DNA of 64,000 bases from GWF2-38-69 sp965228125 (GTDB lineage Bacteria > Verrucomicrobiota > Lentisphaeria > Victivallales > GWF2-38-69), in the NCBI GenBank assembly GCA_965228125.1, contig OZ245791.1, forward strand, positions 1-64,000, read 5' to 3'. A model generated the notes under the pieces. The model worked only from the letters and a program-made list of their open reading frames with translations. It was not told the DNA's origin and did not search any database. Position 1 is the first letter of the stretch, and every line of letters starts with the position of its first letter. A program made the translations under genes and the position numbers. Below are positions 25,230 to 33,779 of this stretch, piece after piece.

Positions 25230-26219
25230 GTGCAGGCAAAATGTTTATTTCCGTGTCTAACAGCTATGCTTTTTGTATCTCTTGTCTTTGCCGAACCGCA
25301 GCAGACCACGGATACAGTTTTCATGGTTTCTCCAGACGATTTTCAGTATAATTCCGAAGCTGCAAAGACCAACCTTTTTGAAAACAAACCGGATACAGAT
25401 GATGAAGTAGCCCAACCTGCAATGAAAGAATTTAATAATATGGTAAAAACTCTTGGTATTGCAGGTGTTGAAGTAATTTCAGTACCTAGCCGCAATGATA
25501 TTAAAACTCCTGATGCCGTTTTTCCAAACAACTGGTTTTCTTTGCACAAAACACAAGAAGGAAAGAACATATTAGTACTCTATCCTATGCTTACGGTTAA
25601 CCGCCGCGCAGAAAGAAGGACAGACTTACTGAAAGAGAAACTTAAAACTCACGGTATCGATATTAATAAGGAAGTGGATCTGACGCACTTTGAGAAGCAA
25701 AATCGGGCATTGGAAGGAACAGGGAGCATGGTTTTGGACAGGCCTAATCAGACCGCTTTTATTTCTCTCTCGCCTCGCACGGACAAACAAATTGCCATGG
25801 AGTTTTGCAAACAATTAAATTATCGGCCAATCTTTTTTCATAGTTACGACAAGAACAAGCATCTGATCTATCATACCAATGTGATGATGAGTGTCGGAGA
25901 AAAATTTGTTGTCATTTGCCTTGATAGCGTTACAGACAAGAAAGAGAAGGAAATGCTCGTTAGTGAATTTAAAAAATCAGGAAAAGAAATAATCAATATA
26001 AATCCGGATCAGATGAACAACATGTGCGGCAACATTCTTGAGCTTAATACAAAAAACGACAGTAAAATCATACTCATGTCTAAGACCGCGTATGATCACT
26101 TCACTGACAAACAGAAAAAACAACTGGAAAAGTTTTGTAAAATAGTTCCTGTGGATATTAATGTCATTGAAAATATTGGCGGAGGCAGTGCCAGATGTAT
26201 GGTAGCTGAAGTCTTCTGA
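25230..26219 (+). CDS. ctlX: Exported CtlX-like citrulline/guanidine-group hydrolase
   Basis: 329 aa, GTG start with GAGGTG at 5 nt. The body matches the arginine-deiminase-fold CtlX family throughout: TPDAVFPNNWFS (Asp95), LEGTGSMVLDR (Glu162), LIYHTNVMM (His215) and the C-terminal GGGSARCMVAEVF with nucleophile Cys323. Known CtlX enzymes release ammonia and CO2 from citrulline to give ornithine, in the cytoplasm. Here residues 1-21 form a signal peptide (LFPCLTAMLFVSLVFA), which is unusual for this family and implies a periplasmic enzyme. Substrate could be citrulline or a related ureido/guanidino compound. It stands alone between relic 2 and the hemerythrin gene. Confidence 0.8.
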   Translation: MQAKCLFPCLTAMLFVSLVFAEPQQTTDTVFMVSPDDFQYNSEAAKTNLFENKPDTDDEVAQPAMKEFNNMVKTLGIAGVEVISVPSRNDIKTPDAVFPNNWFSLHKTQEGKNILVLYPMLTVNRRAERRTDLLKEKLKTHGIDINKEVDLTHFEKQNRALEGTGSMVLDRPNQTAFISLSPRTDKQIAMEFCKQLNYRPIFFHSYDKNKHLIYHTNVMMSVGEKFVVICLDSVTDKKEKEMLVSEFKKSGKEIININPDQMNNMCGNILELNTKNDSKIILMSKTAYDHFTDKQKKQLEKFCKIVPVDINVIENIGGGSARCMVAEVF

Positions 26220-26353
26220 AATAAGTACTGTTAGACACTTTTTCAGAGAATAGCAGAGATTTGCTATCCTGACTGGAAGAATAGAAGCAAATAATGATAT
26301 AATAAAAAACAACAGACGAGCCATGAGTCGGAAATTTTAACAAGGAACAAAAT

Positions 26354-26764
26354 ATGGATATCGATTTTGATGAGTATATCACAGGGATTCCTTTGATTGA
26401 CGAACAGCACAAGCATTATGTGGAACTGGTTAATAAATTAATCATAAACTACAACAATGGAGTCATGGAAAAAACGGCTCTTAATGCTTACATCAGAGAA
26501 ATCTTTACTTACGCAGTAGAGCATTTTGACGCTGAAGAGTATCTCATGCGCTCTGAAAACTACCCTTTATACGAAGAACATCTAAACAATCATAATGTTT
26601 TTCGCGATAAGATTGACGGGTTTATCTCGGAAATGGATTCAGAAGATATGAATGTTGATGATTATGTTTACAATCTTAACAAATGGCTTATCGACTGGTT
26701 CAAGATACAGGTACTGAATGATGATGTTAAGTTAGCCAATTTCCTTAAGCAGAAATCTAAATAA
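26354..26764 (+). CDS. Bacteriohemerythrin-like protein with incomplete iron site
   Basis: 136 aa. The hemerythrin pattern is clear: IPLIDEQH (His19), HFDAEE (His57, Glu61) and HLNNH (His76, His80). The last pair of ligands, normally His and Asp in WLxxHIxxxD, is not there: the sequence reads WLIDWFKIQVLNDD. A normal di-iron oxygen-binding site is therefore doubtful; it may bind one iron or have another sensing role. Single-domain, cytoplasmic, with its own start after AAGGAAC. Confidence 0.75.
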   Translation: MDIDFDEYITGIPLIDEQHKHYVELVNKLIINYNNGVMEKTALNAYIREIFTYAVEHFDAEEYLMRSENYPLYEEHLNNHNVFRDKIDGFISEMDSEDMNVDDYVYNLNKWLIDWFKIQVLNDDVKLANFLKQKSK

Positions 26765-26823
26765 CCTCTCTCTTCTCTCTGATTTTTAAAAGTTCTTCCT
26801 CAACGGACAGCAAGAGTTATCTA

Positions 26824-28047
26824 CTACTTAGCAGATATGGATAGTAGCTCATCGCTTAATAAATAAGCATAATCATAAGTAATGTAGTTATTACCCTTGT
26901 CGCCTGAATTGGCTCCCCATGAATTCCTGACAATCAGCAGGCCGTCATCTTTTTTCTTTGGATTGTCAATGTAGCCTATTACAATCATTTGATGTGATCC
27001 TACCAGATCTTCATTATTAGCATTCTTCTTTATATAAAGTCCAAGTGCCTGGTCAGAACACCACGTGTTATAGTTTGCTATGTTTTTTTGTTTTGCTTTA
27101 GAAAAAACAGCTTTGCCTCCAGTGATTTTAGTACTTCCTATCATACCGGAATTGCTCGGCTGATATCCAGTCGCGATAACTATGCCGATAGAAACTATAT
27201 TCCCATTATTGATCTCTTTTTTGACTGCGGCTATGAATGCAGATTCGGTCTTGAAGACCTTTTTAATATTGCTGACAAAAGTATGAAACAAGATGGTGTA
27301 CTTAACAGGCACTTTTTTAAAATCTTTTAGCTGGTTCAGACTTAGAGGTTGTTTAACTTCTGTATTACCGAATAATCCGTTTTGACTATTTTGGTCATTT
27401 TTTTCCACTAAACCAAAACTTTTAAACTGGCTAAAAATTATAACACCCTCGCTTCCATCCCAAGGATTGGGTAACGAATTGGCCTTAGCCATTCTAAGGA
27501 CACCTGTAATATCCGCACTGGCAGGGATTATATTCAATGACAGTGCCTGCCCTAGACACAAACTCATATAATTACTGTATTTGTCGCTCCCATTGCCGCT
27601 AAGAATGTCCATTGCCGCAGTAGAAGAGAAAGTAGCACATGTATCTGATTGCCCCTGATCCAGAACAGGCATTCTTTTAATAGCTTGTTCCCTGCCTCGC
27701 ACGTATACGGGATTTCCCATGTAAATGCTGGCACCGTTATTCTTGGGAATAGCGGCGAATTCATCAGACATTGTGGAATATGAGTCCTTTTCAGAACCAA
27801 ATATGAATTCATCTATATTCTCATTGACGTTTTGGATATCCTGTTGATCGAGCTCTCTCAGTTTGATATTTTTTGTTTCAGCCTGAACCGGTTTCCCATT
27901 GGTGTTCGATCCGGGTAGCACATATACGACAGAGTCCACGGATTTGTCATTGTCTTTGTAATCAGCTGCGCTTAAAAAATAAGTCTGGCCAAGTAGTATT
28001 GTAAAAACTATTATTGATGCAAGTTCTTTTTTATTTAAAGTATTCAT
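26824..28047 (-). CDS. Exported papain-fold (C1A) cysteine protease
   Basis: 407 aa with an N-terminal signal segment (~8-27) and a ~95-residue pro-region. The catalytic triad is visible: Cys137 in DQGQSDTCATFSS, His352 in VGSHQMIVIGY and Asn375 in LIVRNSWGANSGD. The usual QGxCGSCW context is altered around the Cys (no preceding CG pair), which occurs in bacterial C1A members. Likely a secreted or periplasmic peptidase. Monocistronic; 26765-26823 shows no terminator. Confidence 0.8.
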   Translation of the reverse strand: MNTLNKKELASIIVFTILLGQTYFLSAADYKDNDKSVDSVVYVLPGSNTNGKPVQAETKNIKLRELDQQDIQNVNENIDEFIFGSEKDSYSTMSDEFAAIPKNNGASIYMGNPVYVRGREQAIKRMPVLDQGQSDTCATFSSTAAMDILSGNGSDKYSNYMSLCLGQALSLNIIPASADITGVLRMAKANSLPNPWDGSEGVIIFSQFKSFGLVEKNDQNSQNGLFGNTEVKQPLSLNQLKDFKKVPVKYTILFHTFVSNIKKVFKTESAFIAAVKKEINNGNIVSIGIVIATGYQPSNSGMIGSTKITGGKAVFSKAKQKNIANYNTWCSDQALGLYIKKNANNEDLVGSHQMIVIGYIDNPKKKDDGLLIVRNSWGANSGDKGNNYITYDYAYLLSDELLSISAK

Positions 28048-28158
28048 TTGAGTGCATAATTAAGGGTTATTATTATCTGAGCTTATGATAAATGGTTGGT
28101 GTTAAAAATCAATAGAAAATTTTCTCTTCTGATCCGAAATCGTTAAGTACTATTGTTG

Positions 28159-28743
28159 TTAGCTTAATTTTGGAGATATTTTGATACAAATAAAAGAGGT
28201 TCCTTTAATTTTCCAAATAGTTTTTATCGGGTTTGTTACATGCAGCAAATTCCCCGATTGGAGCTTTATTCCTGTAGTTTTACCTGCCTCCATGTCTATG
28301 TCTTCATCCACAGCGTAAACAAGCAAGTGTGATGAATCCACATTTAAGTCGTGAGTGCCATGCGTTTTAAAAACAACAACTTGCGAAAAACAATAATCAC
28401 GCCTTGTCATTACATTAAAATCTTTGACAGGGCCGTTTACGAGTTTTGCAAAGGTCTTCAAGTCACCGGAGAAAGAAGCGAAATCAAAACGCCTTAACAA
28501 ATTATCCTTTTGTCCATTGCTATGATTAAGAACAACTCCGTTGCCTTCCGTAAGAACAAGAATTCGGTCATACCCTGAAAAATCAGAAAAATCGCCGTCA
28601 TTGCAAACCCCTGCAGCACTTAATCGCCAGATAAAATTTTCATCGCTGGGAAGTTTCTTTACAATTAACTCCGTGGTACTTCCCTGAGCGTTCCGCCACG
28701 GAACAATTTTAAAATCTTTTTGGGAGTAAATAGAGTATTGCAT
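28159..28743 (-). CDS. hutD: HutD family protein
   Basis: 194 aa, bicupin-like. Typical HutD features: VPWRNAQGSTTEL near the start, FIWRLSAAGVCNDGDFSDFSGYDRIL, and a C-terminal cupin half. HutD is thought to limit or sense urocanate/formiminoglutamate flux in histidine utilisation; its exact chemistry is unsettled. It lies 8 bp after hutI and ends the operon. Confidence 0.85.
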   Translation of the reverse strand: MQYSIYSQKDFKIVPWRNAQGSTTELIVKKLPSDENFIWRLSAAGVCNDGDFSDFSGYDRILVLTEGNGVVLNHSNGQKDNLLRRFDFASFSGDLKTFAKLVNGPVKDFNVMTRRDYCFSQVVVFKTHGTHDLNVDSSHLLVYAVDEDIDMEAGKTTGIKLQSGNLLHVTNPIKTIWKIKGTSFICIKISPKLS

Positions 28744-28751
28744 AAAAAAAA

Positions 28752-29999
28752 TTAAATATCAGTAACAAGTTTTCCTGACTTAAACACTTTGCTTACAAGG
28801 TTTGCGCCGAAATAATATGGTATGTGGGCAGGCTCCGATACTTTCATAATTATAATGTCTGCCTTTTTGCCTTCTTCCAGAGAACCGACAGAGTTTAGTC
28901 TGTCAACGGCATACGCCGCATTCACTGTCGAAGCTGTTATGGCCTCTTCCGGTGACATTTTCATCCCATAACAGGCCAAAGCTATTACCATCTGCATTGA
29001 ATAAGTCGGGCATGAACCAGGATTGAAGTCTGTAGCCAAAGCTACTATGTTGTTATTTTCTATCATCTGTCTGGCGTTTGGATATTTCCCGTTCATCAGA
29101 AAAAAAGGAACGCCAGGCATCAAGACAGCTGAAGTACTATTTTCTTTCATTATGTTCAATTCTTCAAGAGATACGAACTCAAGGTGATCGGCGGAAACTG
29201 CGCCAAGGTTTGAAGCCAGACCTGCCGCGGCAATGTCATTGAATTGCCCTGCGTGTATTTTTAGTTTATAACCCAGAGCTTTTGCTTTCTTTAAAATTCT
29301 GTCCGTCTCTTTGATATTAAACGCCCCTTCTTCGGTAAATATGTCACAGTATTCTGTCAGATATTTAAAGTCAGGCAATGCTTTCTCAAGCATCATTTCG
29401 ACATAACTTTCCCTGTCCATATCTTTAGGAATAGTGTGTGCTCCGAGATAGGTTGAAATGATATCTACCGGATGTTTTTTACTGATAGAACGGATAACTT
29501 TCAATATTTTTTTCTCGGTGTCATAATCAAGCCCGTAACCTGACTTTATTTCAACTGTAGTAGTGCCATGCTGCAGCATGTTGTCTAGCCTTTGTTTCGC
29601 AAGCTTTGTCAATTCACTTTTGGTCGCCTTTCTTGTAGCATTGACTGTCGAATGAATACCTCCACCGGCTTTAAGAATATCAAGGTAGGTCGCCCCTGAT
29701 ATTTTCATTCCTAGTTCATATTCTCTGCTCCCTGCAAATACCGTATGTGTATGGCAATCTACAAGACCCGGCATAACCAGGCAGTTTTCTGCATCTATGA
29801 CCTTTTTAACTTTCTTATATTTTTTTAGCAAGTCTTTGGTAGAGCCTGTTTCAAGGATAAGCCCGTCTTTTACGGCAACAGCTCCGTTGTCGACTATGGA
29901 TAATTCCTGCAGTTCATTACCTGTCTTTGGTTTTTCCTTGCAAGACAGAGTTAACAGTTTAGAGCTATTGCAAATAAGCAAGTCAATATTTTTAGTCAT
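28752..29999 (-). CDS. hutI: Imidazolonepropionase
   Basis: 415 aa amidohydrolase. VMPGLVDCHTHTVFAGSREYE carries the metal-binding HxH; KIHAGQF and ADHLEFV carry further His ligands; TDFNPGSCP has the catalytic Asp. It opens imidazolone-5-propionate to formiminoglutamate in the third step of histidine degradation, in the cytoplasm. AGAGAGG precedes the start. It follows the DJ-1-like gene by 110 bp and is followed closely by hutD. Confidence 0.93.
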   Translation of the reverse strand: MTKNIDLLICNSSKLLTLSCKEKPKTGNELQELSIVDNGAVAVKDGLILETGSTKDLLKKYKKVKKVIDAENCLVMPGLVDCHTHTVFAGSREYELGMKISGATYLDILKAGGGIHSTVNATRKATKSELTKLAKQRLDNMLQHGTTTVEIKSGYGLDYDTEKKILKVIRSISKKHPVDIISTYLGAHTIPKDMDRESYVEMMLEKALPDFKYLTEYCDIFTEEGAFNIKETDRILKKAKALGYKLKIHAGQFNDIAAAGLASNLGAVSADHLEFVSLEELNIMKENSTSAVLMPGVPFFLMNGKYPNARQMIENNNIVALATDFNPGSCPTYSMQMVIALACYGMKMSPEEAITASTVNAAYAVDRLNSVGSLEEGKKADIIIMKVSEPAHIPYYFGANLVSKVFKSGKLVTDI

Positions 30000-30109
30000 A
30001 TATACCTCTCTTTTTGGAGCGCGGAAAGGTGTTTCCGCTTTGTTTTATCTGAGACATGCCTCAGCTTATTAAAGCTATGACAAGCCATAGCGCTCCGGTG
30101 TTCGACATA

Positions 30110-30727
30110 TTACAATGATCCCATTAGAGTATAAAAATATTTAGCGTCCTTGGTTTTATATAACTGATACCAAGCCTCAAGCGTATCTGTTTTCATAACG
30201 TTTATTTTTTTGAATACTTCATACGAAAATTCTAATGGAGCAAGGCCACTGGCAGTTATTAAGTTGCCATCCGCAACTGCCGGTTGATTCAAATAATAAG
30301 CTTCTCCTGAATATTCGGGGCAAGTCATTTTCAGGAATTCCCTGTCATTACTGGTATGTTTTTTATTGTTAAGTATTCCATTTTTTGCTAAAGCAATGGT
30401 AGCTCCACAGATTGCCGCGACTGTGACATTTTGGTTTAGAAGTTCAGGAGTAAGGCTCAGTACTTTTTTATTATCCTCTTCAAGCCAAGTATCAGCGCCC
30501 GGCAAAATCAGTAAATCTTTTTCAGCAAATGCTATATTATCAACCTGTTCAGTCGGAGTGATAACGATTCCTCCCATTGTTTTTATAGGTTTGGTAGTGC
30601 TTCCTATTATAATAAGTTCGACTGAAGCCCTTGTTTTATCTAAAAATCTACCACTATTGAGTTCAGCTCTTAGATGGCCGATTTCCCAATCCGCTAATGT
30701 GTCCAGTGCATATAAATATGCCTTCAT
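30110..30727 (-). CDS. DJ-1/PfpI-family protein
   Basis: 205 aa when started at MKAYLYALDTLADWE; the longer frame to 30787 would overlap ftcD. Type-1 glutamine amidotransferase fold: LLILPGADTW then VAAICGATIALA with the nucleophile-elbow Cys, and ITASGLAPLEF. Close to the YdeA/YoaZ type. DJ-1/PfpI proteins act as stress chaperones, deglycases or amidases; the role here is unknown. It starts 7 bp after ftcD, so it rides in the hut transcript although it has no known part in the pathway. Confidence 0.75.
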   Translation of the reverse strand: MKAYLYALDTLADWEIGHLRAELNSGRFLDKTRASVELIIIGSTTKPIKTMGGIVITPTEQVDNIAFAEKDLLILPGADTWLEEDNKKVLSLTPELLNQNVTVAAICGATIALAKNGILNNKKHTSNDREFLKMTCPEYSGEAYYLNQPAVADGNLITASGLAPLEFSYEVFKKINVMKTDTLEAWYQLYKTKDAKYFYTLMGSL

Positions 30728-30734
30728 ATATATT

Positions 30735-32414
30735 TTATTTCTGTATTTTGCTGTTGACTGCAGCAAGGACCTTGTCTCTGTACTCAATAGCTTTAGATCT
30801 CATGCTGTTTAGTTTTACGCTGATTTCTTTTTTGAAACTTTCATCTTTAATATTAGGTAGATTTATATTTACATTAAGGGCGGCGCCTTCAAAACCTGCA
30901 TAAGCCATCAAGGCCCCTACTCCGACATCACTAGCTGAATTAGGGTTTCCGATTTCAGCAACCTCTAGGAGTTCTTCTATAGCTTGCGCGCACAAAGTTG
31001 CCGTTTCCAGTGGGACAAGAGTGGCTTTTTTGTAACCTTCCTGAATAGCTTTATCTCTTGCAGCTTTTTCCTCGTCGCTGTTTTTCGGCATGCGCAAGCC
31101 TGTCATTACATCATTAAAAGCCTCTGTATCAAGATCTATTCCAAGTTTAAGTTTTTCCAGGTATTCAATGAGTTTATCGCCTCTTGCAGATAAAGGTTGG
31201 AGAGTTTTATCATAGCCTTTTTTAGCCGGAGTAAGTGCAGCAACCATAGAACCCAACCCTGCCCCCAGCGCACCTGCCAAAGCAGCCACGCTTCCACCGC
31301 CAGGTGCAGGAGAATCTTTACCGACTTCGTCTATAAAATCGTCGAGTTTCATTGAACAGAGTTTGCCCTTTTTGGACATCTTGTATTCGATGATTTTTTC
31401 ATCAACTTTAAAAGGAGTAATTTCTGCAAGGCCAAGAGATTTTACAGCGATATGGATTAGTTCTCTTTCAGGTACGCCTGTAGAGCGTTTGGCTTTCCTT
31501 AAGAAGTACCTTCCTGTTTCAAGGATAGATTCTCTCGGTATCAGACCCACAAGTTCGCTTCCGGTAACCCTTATTCCTAATTTTTCAGCCTGCTCCACGC
31601 ATGATTCGAATAGGACGTGGAGCGGTGTGATTTTATAATTCACAAGATTGATTGAAATCTGTGCTATTCCATATTCGTCAATATACCAGCCGATTCCTTT
31701 CACGGCCTTAAGCAAACCCGGAACTTTTACAGATTCGCCTTTTTCGTCACGGATTATCTCTCCTTTCTCGTCCCTCTTTGCTCTTCCTGCTTCCCTTATA
31801 TTAAGCGCAATTTCGTTTGCCAAAGCACGGTCTCTTGTATTTAGATTTATATTGTAGGCAATAAGAAAGTCTCTTGCGCTGATATTTACAGCCCCGCCCT
31901 TTCTGACAGTATTATTAAATTCGGTCGGGCCGAAATCAGGTTTGAGTGTATTAAGTTTGTCTTTCAGGCTTTCATATTCTCCCTTTCTGACAAATGCAAG
32001 ATCTTCGCGTTCTTTATTTGAAGCCGAATAACCATAAAGATATACAGGCAGTCCAAGCTCTGAGCCGACCCTCTTCCCTACTCTTTTTGCCATGGCTACA
32101 CATTCTTCCATCGTAACGCCTGAAATCGGAATAAACGGGCAGACATCCGTACAACCCTGACGAGGATGAGCCCCTTTGTGCACACTCATGTCGATTAGTT
32201 CGTTGCTCTTTTTTATACACTGAAAAGCGGCTTCTTCGACTGCTTCAGGTTCCCCAACAAAAGTAATTACAGTTCTATTAGTGTCATATCCGGGATCAAT
32301 ATCAAGCAGTTGAATTTTGTCTGAAGTGTTTTTTATTGCTTCAGCCACAGCATTAATAACTTGTTTGTTTCTTCCTTCCGAAATATTTGGAACACACTCA
32401 ACTATTCTATTCAT
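30735..32414 (-). CDS. ftcD: Fused glutamate formimidoyltransferase / formimidoyl-THF cyclodeaminase
   Basis: 559 aa from MNRIVECVPNISEGR, preceded by AAGGAAGGT. Residues ~1-300 are the two formiminotransferase subdomains (VECVPNISEGRN; MSVHKGAHPRQGCTDVCPFIP; ELVGLIPRE). Residues ~345-550 are the cyclodeaminase (FIDEVGKDSPAPGGGSVAALAGALGA). The enzyme moves the formimino group from formiminoglutamate to tetrahydrofolate, giving glutamate, then releases ammonia to form methenyl-THF. The fused form is the animal-type architecture, also found in bacteria. First gene of the ftcD-DJ1-hutI-hutD cluster. Confidence 0.93.
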   Translation of the reverse strand: MNRIVECVPNISEGRNKQVINAVAEAIKNTSDKIQLLDIDPGYDTNRTVITFVGEPEAVEEAAFQCIKKSNELIDMSVHKGAHPRQGCTDVCPFIPISGVTMEECVAMAKRVGKRVGSELGLPVYLYGYSASNKEREDLAFVRKGEYESLKDKLNTLKPDFGPTEFNNTVRKGGAVNISARDFLIAYNINLNTRDRALANEIALNIREAGRAKRDEKGEIIRDEKGESVKVPGLLKAVKGIGWYIDEYGIAQISINLVNYKITPLHVLFESCVEQAEKLGIRVTGSELVGLIPRESILETGRYFLRKAKRSTGVPERELIHIAVKSLGLAEITPFKVDEKIIEYKMSKKGKLCSMKLDDFIDEVGKDSPAPGGGSVAALAGALGAGLGSMVAALTPAKKGYDKTLQPLSARGDKLIEYLEKLKLGIDLDTEAFNDVMTGLRMPKNSDEEKAARDKAIQEGYKKATLVPLETATLCAQAIEELLEVAEIGNPNSASDVGVGALMAYAGFEGAALNVNINLPNIKDESFKKEISVKLNSMRSKAIEYRDKVLAAVNSKIQK

Positions 32415-32452
32415 AAAATTACCTTCCTTCTTTTTATTCAATCAAAATATAA

Positions 32453-32478
32453 AGGAGACGCAAAATACTGCGTCTCTC
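32453..32478 (-). terminator. Hairpin upstream of ftcD
   Basis: GAGACGCA-AAATAC-TGCGTCTC, an 8-bp perfect stem, followed on the minus strand by a T-rich stretch. It may terminate transcription from the gene at 32585 or act as a leader hairpin for the hut genes. Confidence 0.5.
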
Positions 32479-32584
32479 CAATGCCCCCAATCAGAACCCG
32501 AAACCATAAATAAAATATACTGTACTTCACGGAATCATAAAGAGCCTACAAGCAGAAAAATCTCTCATAGGCTATGCTTTGTTG

Positions 32585-33763
32585 TCAGATATTACCGAGA
32601 AGTTTTATAGCTTCTTGATACCTTAATGTTTCTTCTTGAGTATTATCCACTTGGAAACTATCATTATGTTTATTGAAAACATCATCTATTGCATCGTTTA
32701 TCTTCATTATATCTTCTTCTTTCATAGTTCCGAATCTTTCGCTGAGTCTGTTCATGTCGGATTTAGTCATTTTATCTGTCAGTGATGTTAAGGAGTTATT
32801 GTCTCTATCCCATCCTAAATCCTTTATGTAGTGGCAATATGCGATTAGTTTAGCCGCATAATAATCTTTTGAATAATAGATATTTACCACATAAATAGGA
32901 ATCGAATAGCAACCATCAGGAAATCTTATTGATCTGATGCATGAATTCTGTACGACATAGTTTGAAGAAGCATCTTCTTCTCTCTGACCCGCACAGTGTA
33001 ATGCATAAGAGTCATAGGCTGGTTTTCCATCCTTAGAATAAAGAACTTCATATTGCGGACTGAAGTCAGCAAGCTTCGGGTTTGCCGTGACCATATAAGC
33101 ATTGAACCTGTAAACAAAATCGTTAGGATTTGGCGGCGGAGGTGGATCGTTAAGTCCGTACTTAAACATAAGTGCAAACGCATGAATAAAATGGCCAACA
33201 TAAGGCGCAAATGCGCCTGCTTCGCCTATTATCTCAATTATATGCTTTGCTGTATGAAGCCCAGATTCTCCCTTAGGATCGAAGGGTATCATTCTCTGAT
33301 TCCAGCAGCGCATTGTGAAATATACAGGCCTTCCTGTCCCTTGAATATTAGGATCGTCCATCTTTAAATAGTGAGAATATAAAAAAGTCTGCTGTTTCCC
33401 CTCAGCGCCGGACCCGCCCCTGAATACTCCACTCCAGTAAACAGCGCCTGTAGCCGAGCTTCTCGAGGCAATATCATTGGAGATCATTATGGCCTTCTTT
33501 CCCACCGAACCGTCTGCAGTCAGTCTCCCTTTAGTGCAGTTGGAAATCATGACAAGACATAAACCAAATCTGTCTGAAGGGTTTCGTTCATCTTCGCTGG
33601 TGCAGCGTGATTCATAAGCCCATTTATATGTGCCTCCTTGAGTATCATCATAACTTAACAAATTCTTCATCCCGTAGACTTCAAGATGGTCATATTTTAT
33701 TCCTTCGGCCAAACAAAATGAAACAATAAAAACTGAGGCTAAAACACAAATTATCTTTTTCAT
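32585..33763 (-). CDS. Secreted protein of unknown function (392 aa)
   Basis: A signal peptide (KKIICVLASVFIVSFCLA) is followed by a ~370-residue domain with an N-terminal region rich in Cys/Gly/Ser, a proline run (DPPPPPNPNDF near 205-215) and a charged C-terminal helix region. No motif recognised. It lies 16 bp after the WG-repeat gene on the same strand, so the two exported proteins are probably co-expressed. A weak AGCCTA/TAGGCT hairpin follows near 32528-32575. Confidence 0.6.
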   Translation of the reverse strand: MKKIICVLASVFIVSFCLAEGIKYDHLEVYGMKNLLSYDDTQGGTYKWAYESRCTSEDERNPSDRFGLCLVMISNCTKGRLTADGSVGKKAIMISNDIASRSSATGAVYWSGVFRGGSGAEGKQQTFLYSHYLKMDDPNIQGTGRPVYFTMRCWNQRMIPFDPKGESGLHTAKHIIEIIGEAGAFAPYVGHFIHAFALMFKYGLNDPPPPPNPNDFVYRFNAYMVTANPKLADFSPQYEVLYSKDGKPAYDSYALHCAGQREEDASSNYVVQNSCIRSIRFPDGCYSIPIYVVNIYYSKDYYAAKLIAYCHYIKDLGWDRDNNSLTSLTDKMTKSDMNRLSERFGTMKEEDIMKINDAIDDVFNKHNDSFQVDNTQEETLRYQEAIKLLGNI

Positions 33764-33779
33764 ATTCCAATCCTCCCTG

